64,000 nt of DNA from Siphonodentalium dalli (taxonomy: Eukaryota; Mollusca; Scaphopoda; Gadilida; Siphonodentaliidae). The DNA lies in the NCBI GenBank assembly GCA_032622095.1, contig CP136064.1, positions 256,599,863 to 256,663,862 on the forward strand. Direction: 5' to 3'. The translations under genes were made by a program, and so were the position numbers. Below, one piece after another: positions 63,938-64,000 of the stretch; the stretch's first letter is position 1; each line of letters begins with the position of its first letter. Under the pieces are notes generated by a model. The model did not search any database and was not told the origin of the DNA. It was given only the letters and a program-made list of their open reading frames with translations.

Positions 63938-64000
63938 CTGTCGTATTGATAAGTTTACAATTTTATGAAGCAATCAATCTTGTTTAACTCTTTCTATGCT

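Overview
This is nuclear DNA of an invertebrate animal. It is AT-rich, gene-poor and intron-rich, packed with transposon remains, and carries no bacterial-type operons. A tRNA-derived SINE with an AATC-repeat tail, many ACATGTAC-type words, LINEs and terminal-inverted-repeat elements suggest a marine lophotrochozoan, most likely a mollusc. That placement is inference.

Only one host gene is supported. It is a RetSat-type all-trans-retinol 13,14-reductase on the minus strand, entering from beyond the right edge. Ten coding exons could be placed to the base between 63937 and 24630. Together they give 490 complete codons plus a stop, with matching splice phases at every junction. The N-terminal FAD-binding part lies outside the window. 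Introns reach about 12 kb and are filled with repeats. One exon exists in three versions: the placed exon at 59608-59806, a roughly 96% identical copy at 51908-52101, and a degenerate partial copy at 59459-59532.

Layout. 1-575: two minisatellite types. 720-2440: decayed foldback element. 3863-4142 and 14194-14636: related elements with TTAA flanks. 6307-8803: long tandem array with an 842-bp unit. 9424-10597: 587-bp tandem duplication. 11290-12515: diverged duplication. 12778-13434: inverted-repeat element. 14905-20311: full-length, recently killed LINE inserted into a CCCAGGTG minisatellite that resumes at 20312. 21930-22262: CCAACGTTGG minisatellite. 24630-63937: RetSat exons. These are interspersed with a second, 5'-truncated LINE (32950-35409), a SINE (38451-38765), roughly 290-bp repeat arrays (39100-42445), a 56-bp minisatellite (44625-46215), a decayed GC-rich coding-like stretch (46900-48600), a 4-kb foldback transposon with a minisatellite core (52668-56687), and several small elements.

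The most unusual structure is a mobile module made of two near-identical 69-bp hairpins that form a larger inverted repeat. It occurs in three elements with TTAA flanks (30121-30520, 48732-49114, 62758-63157), in one element with different ends and TA flanks (57457-57924), and as a diverged pair near 60464-60615. One copy sits 14 bp from a RetSat splice acceptor and another 32 bp from a donor.
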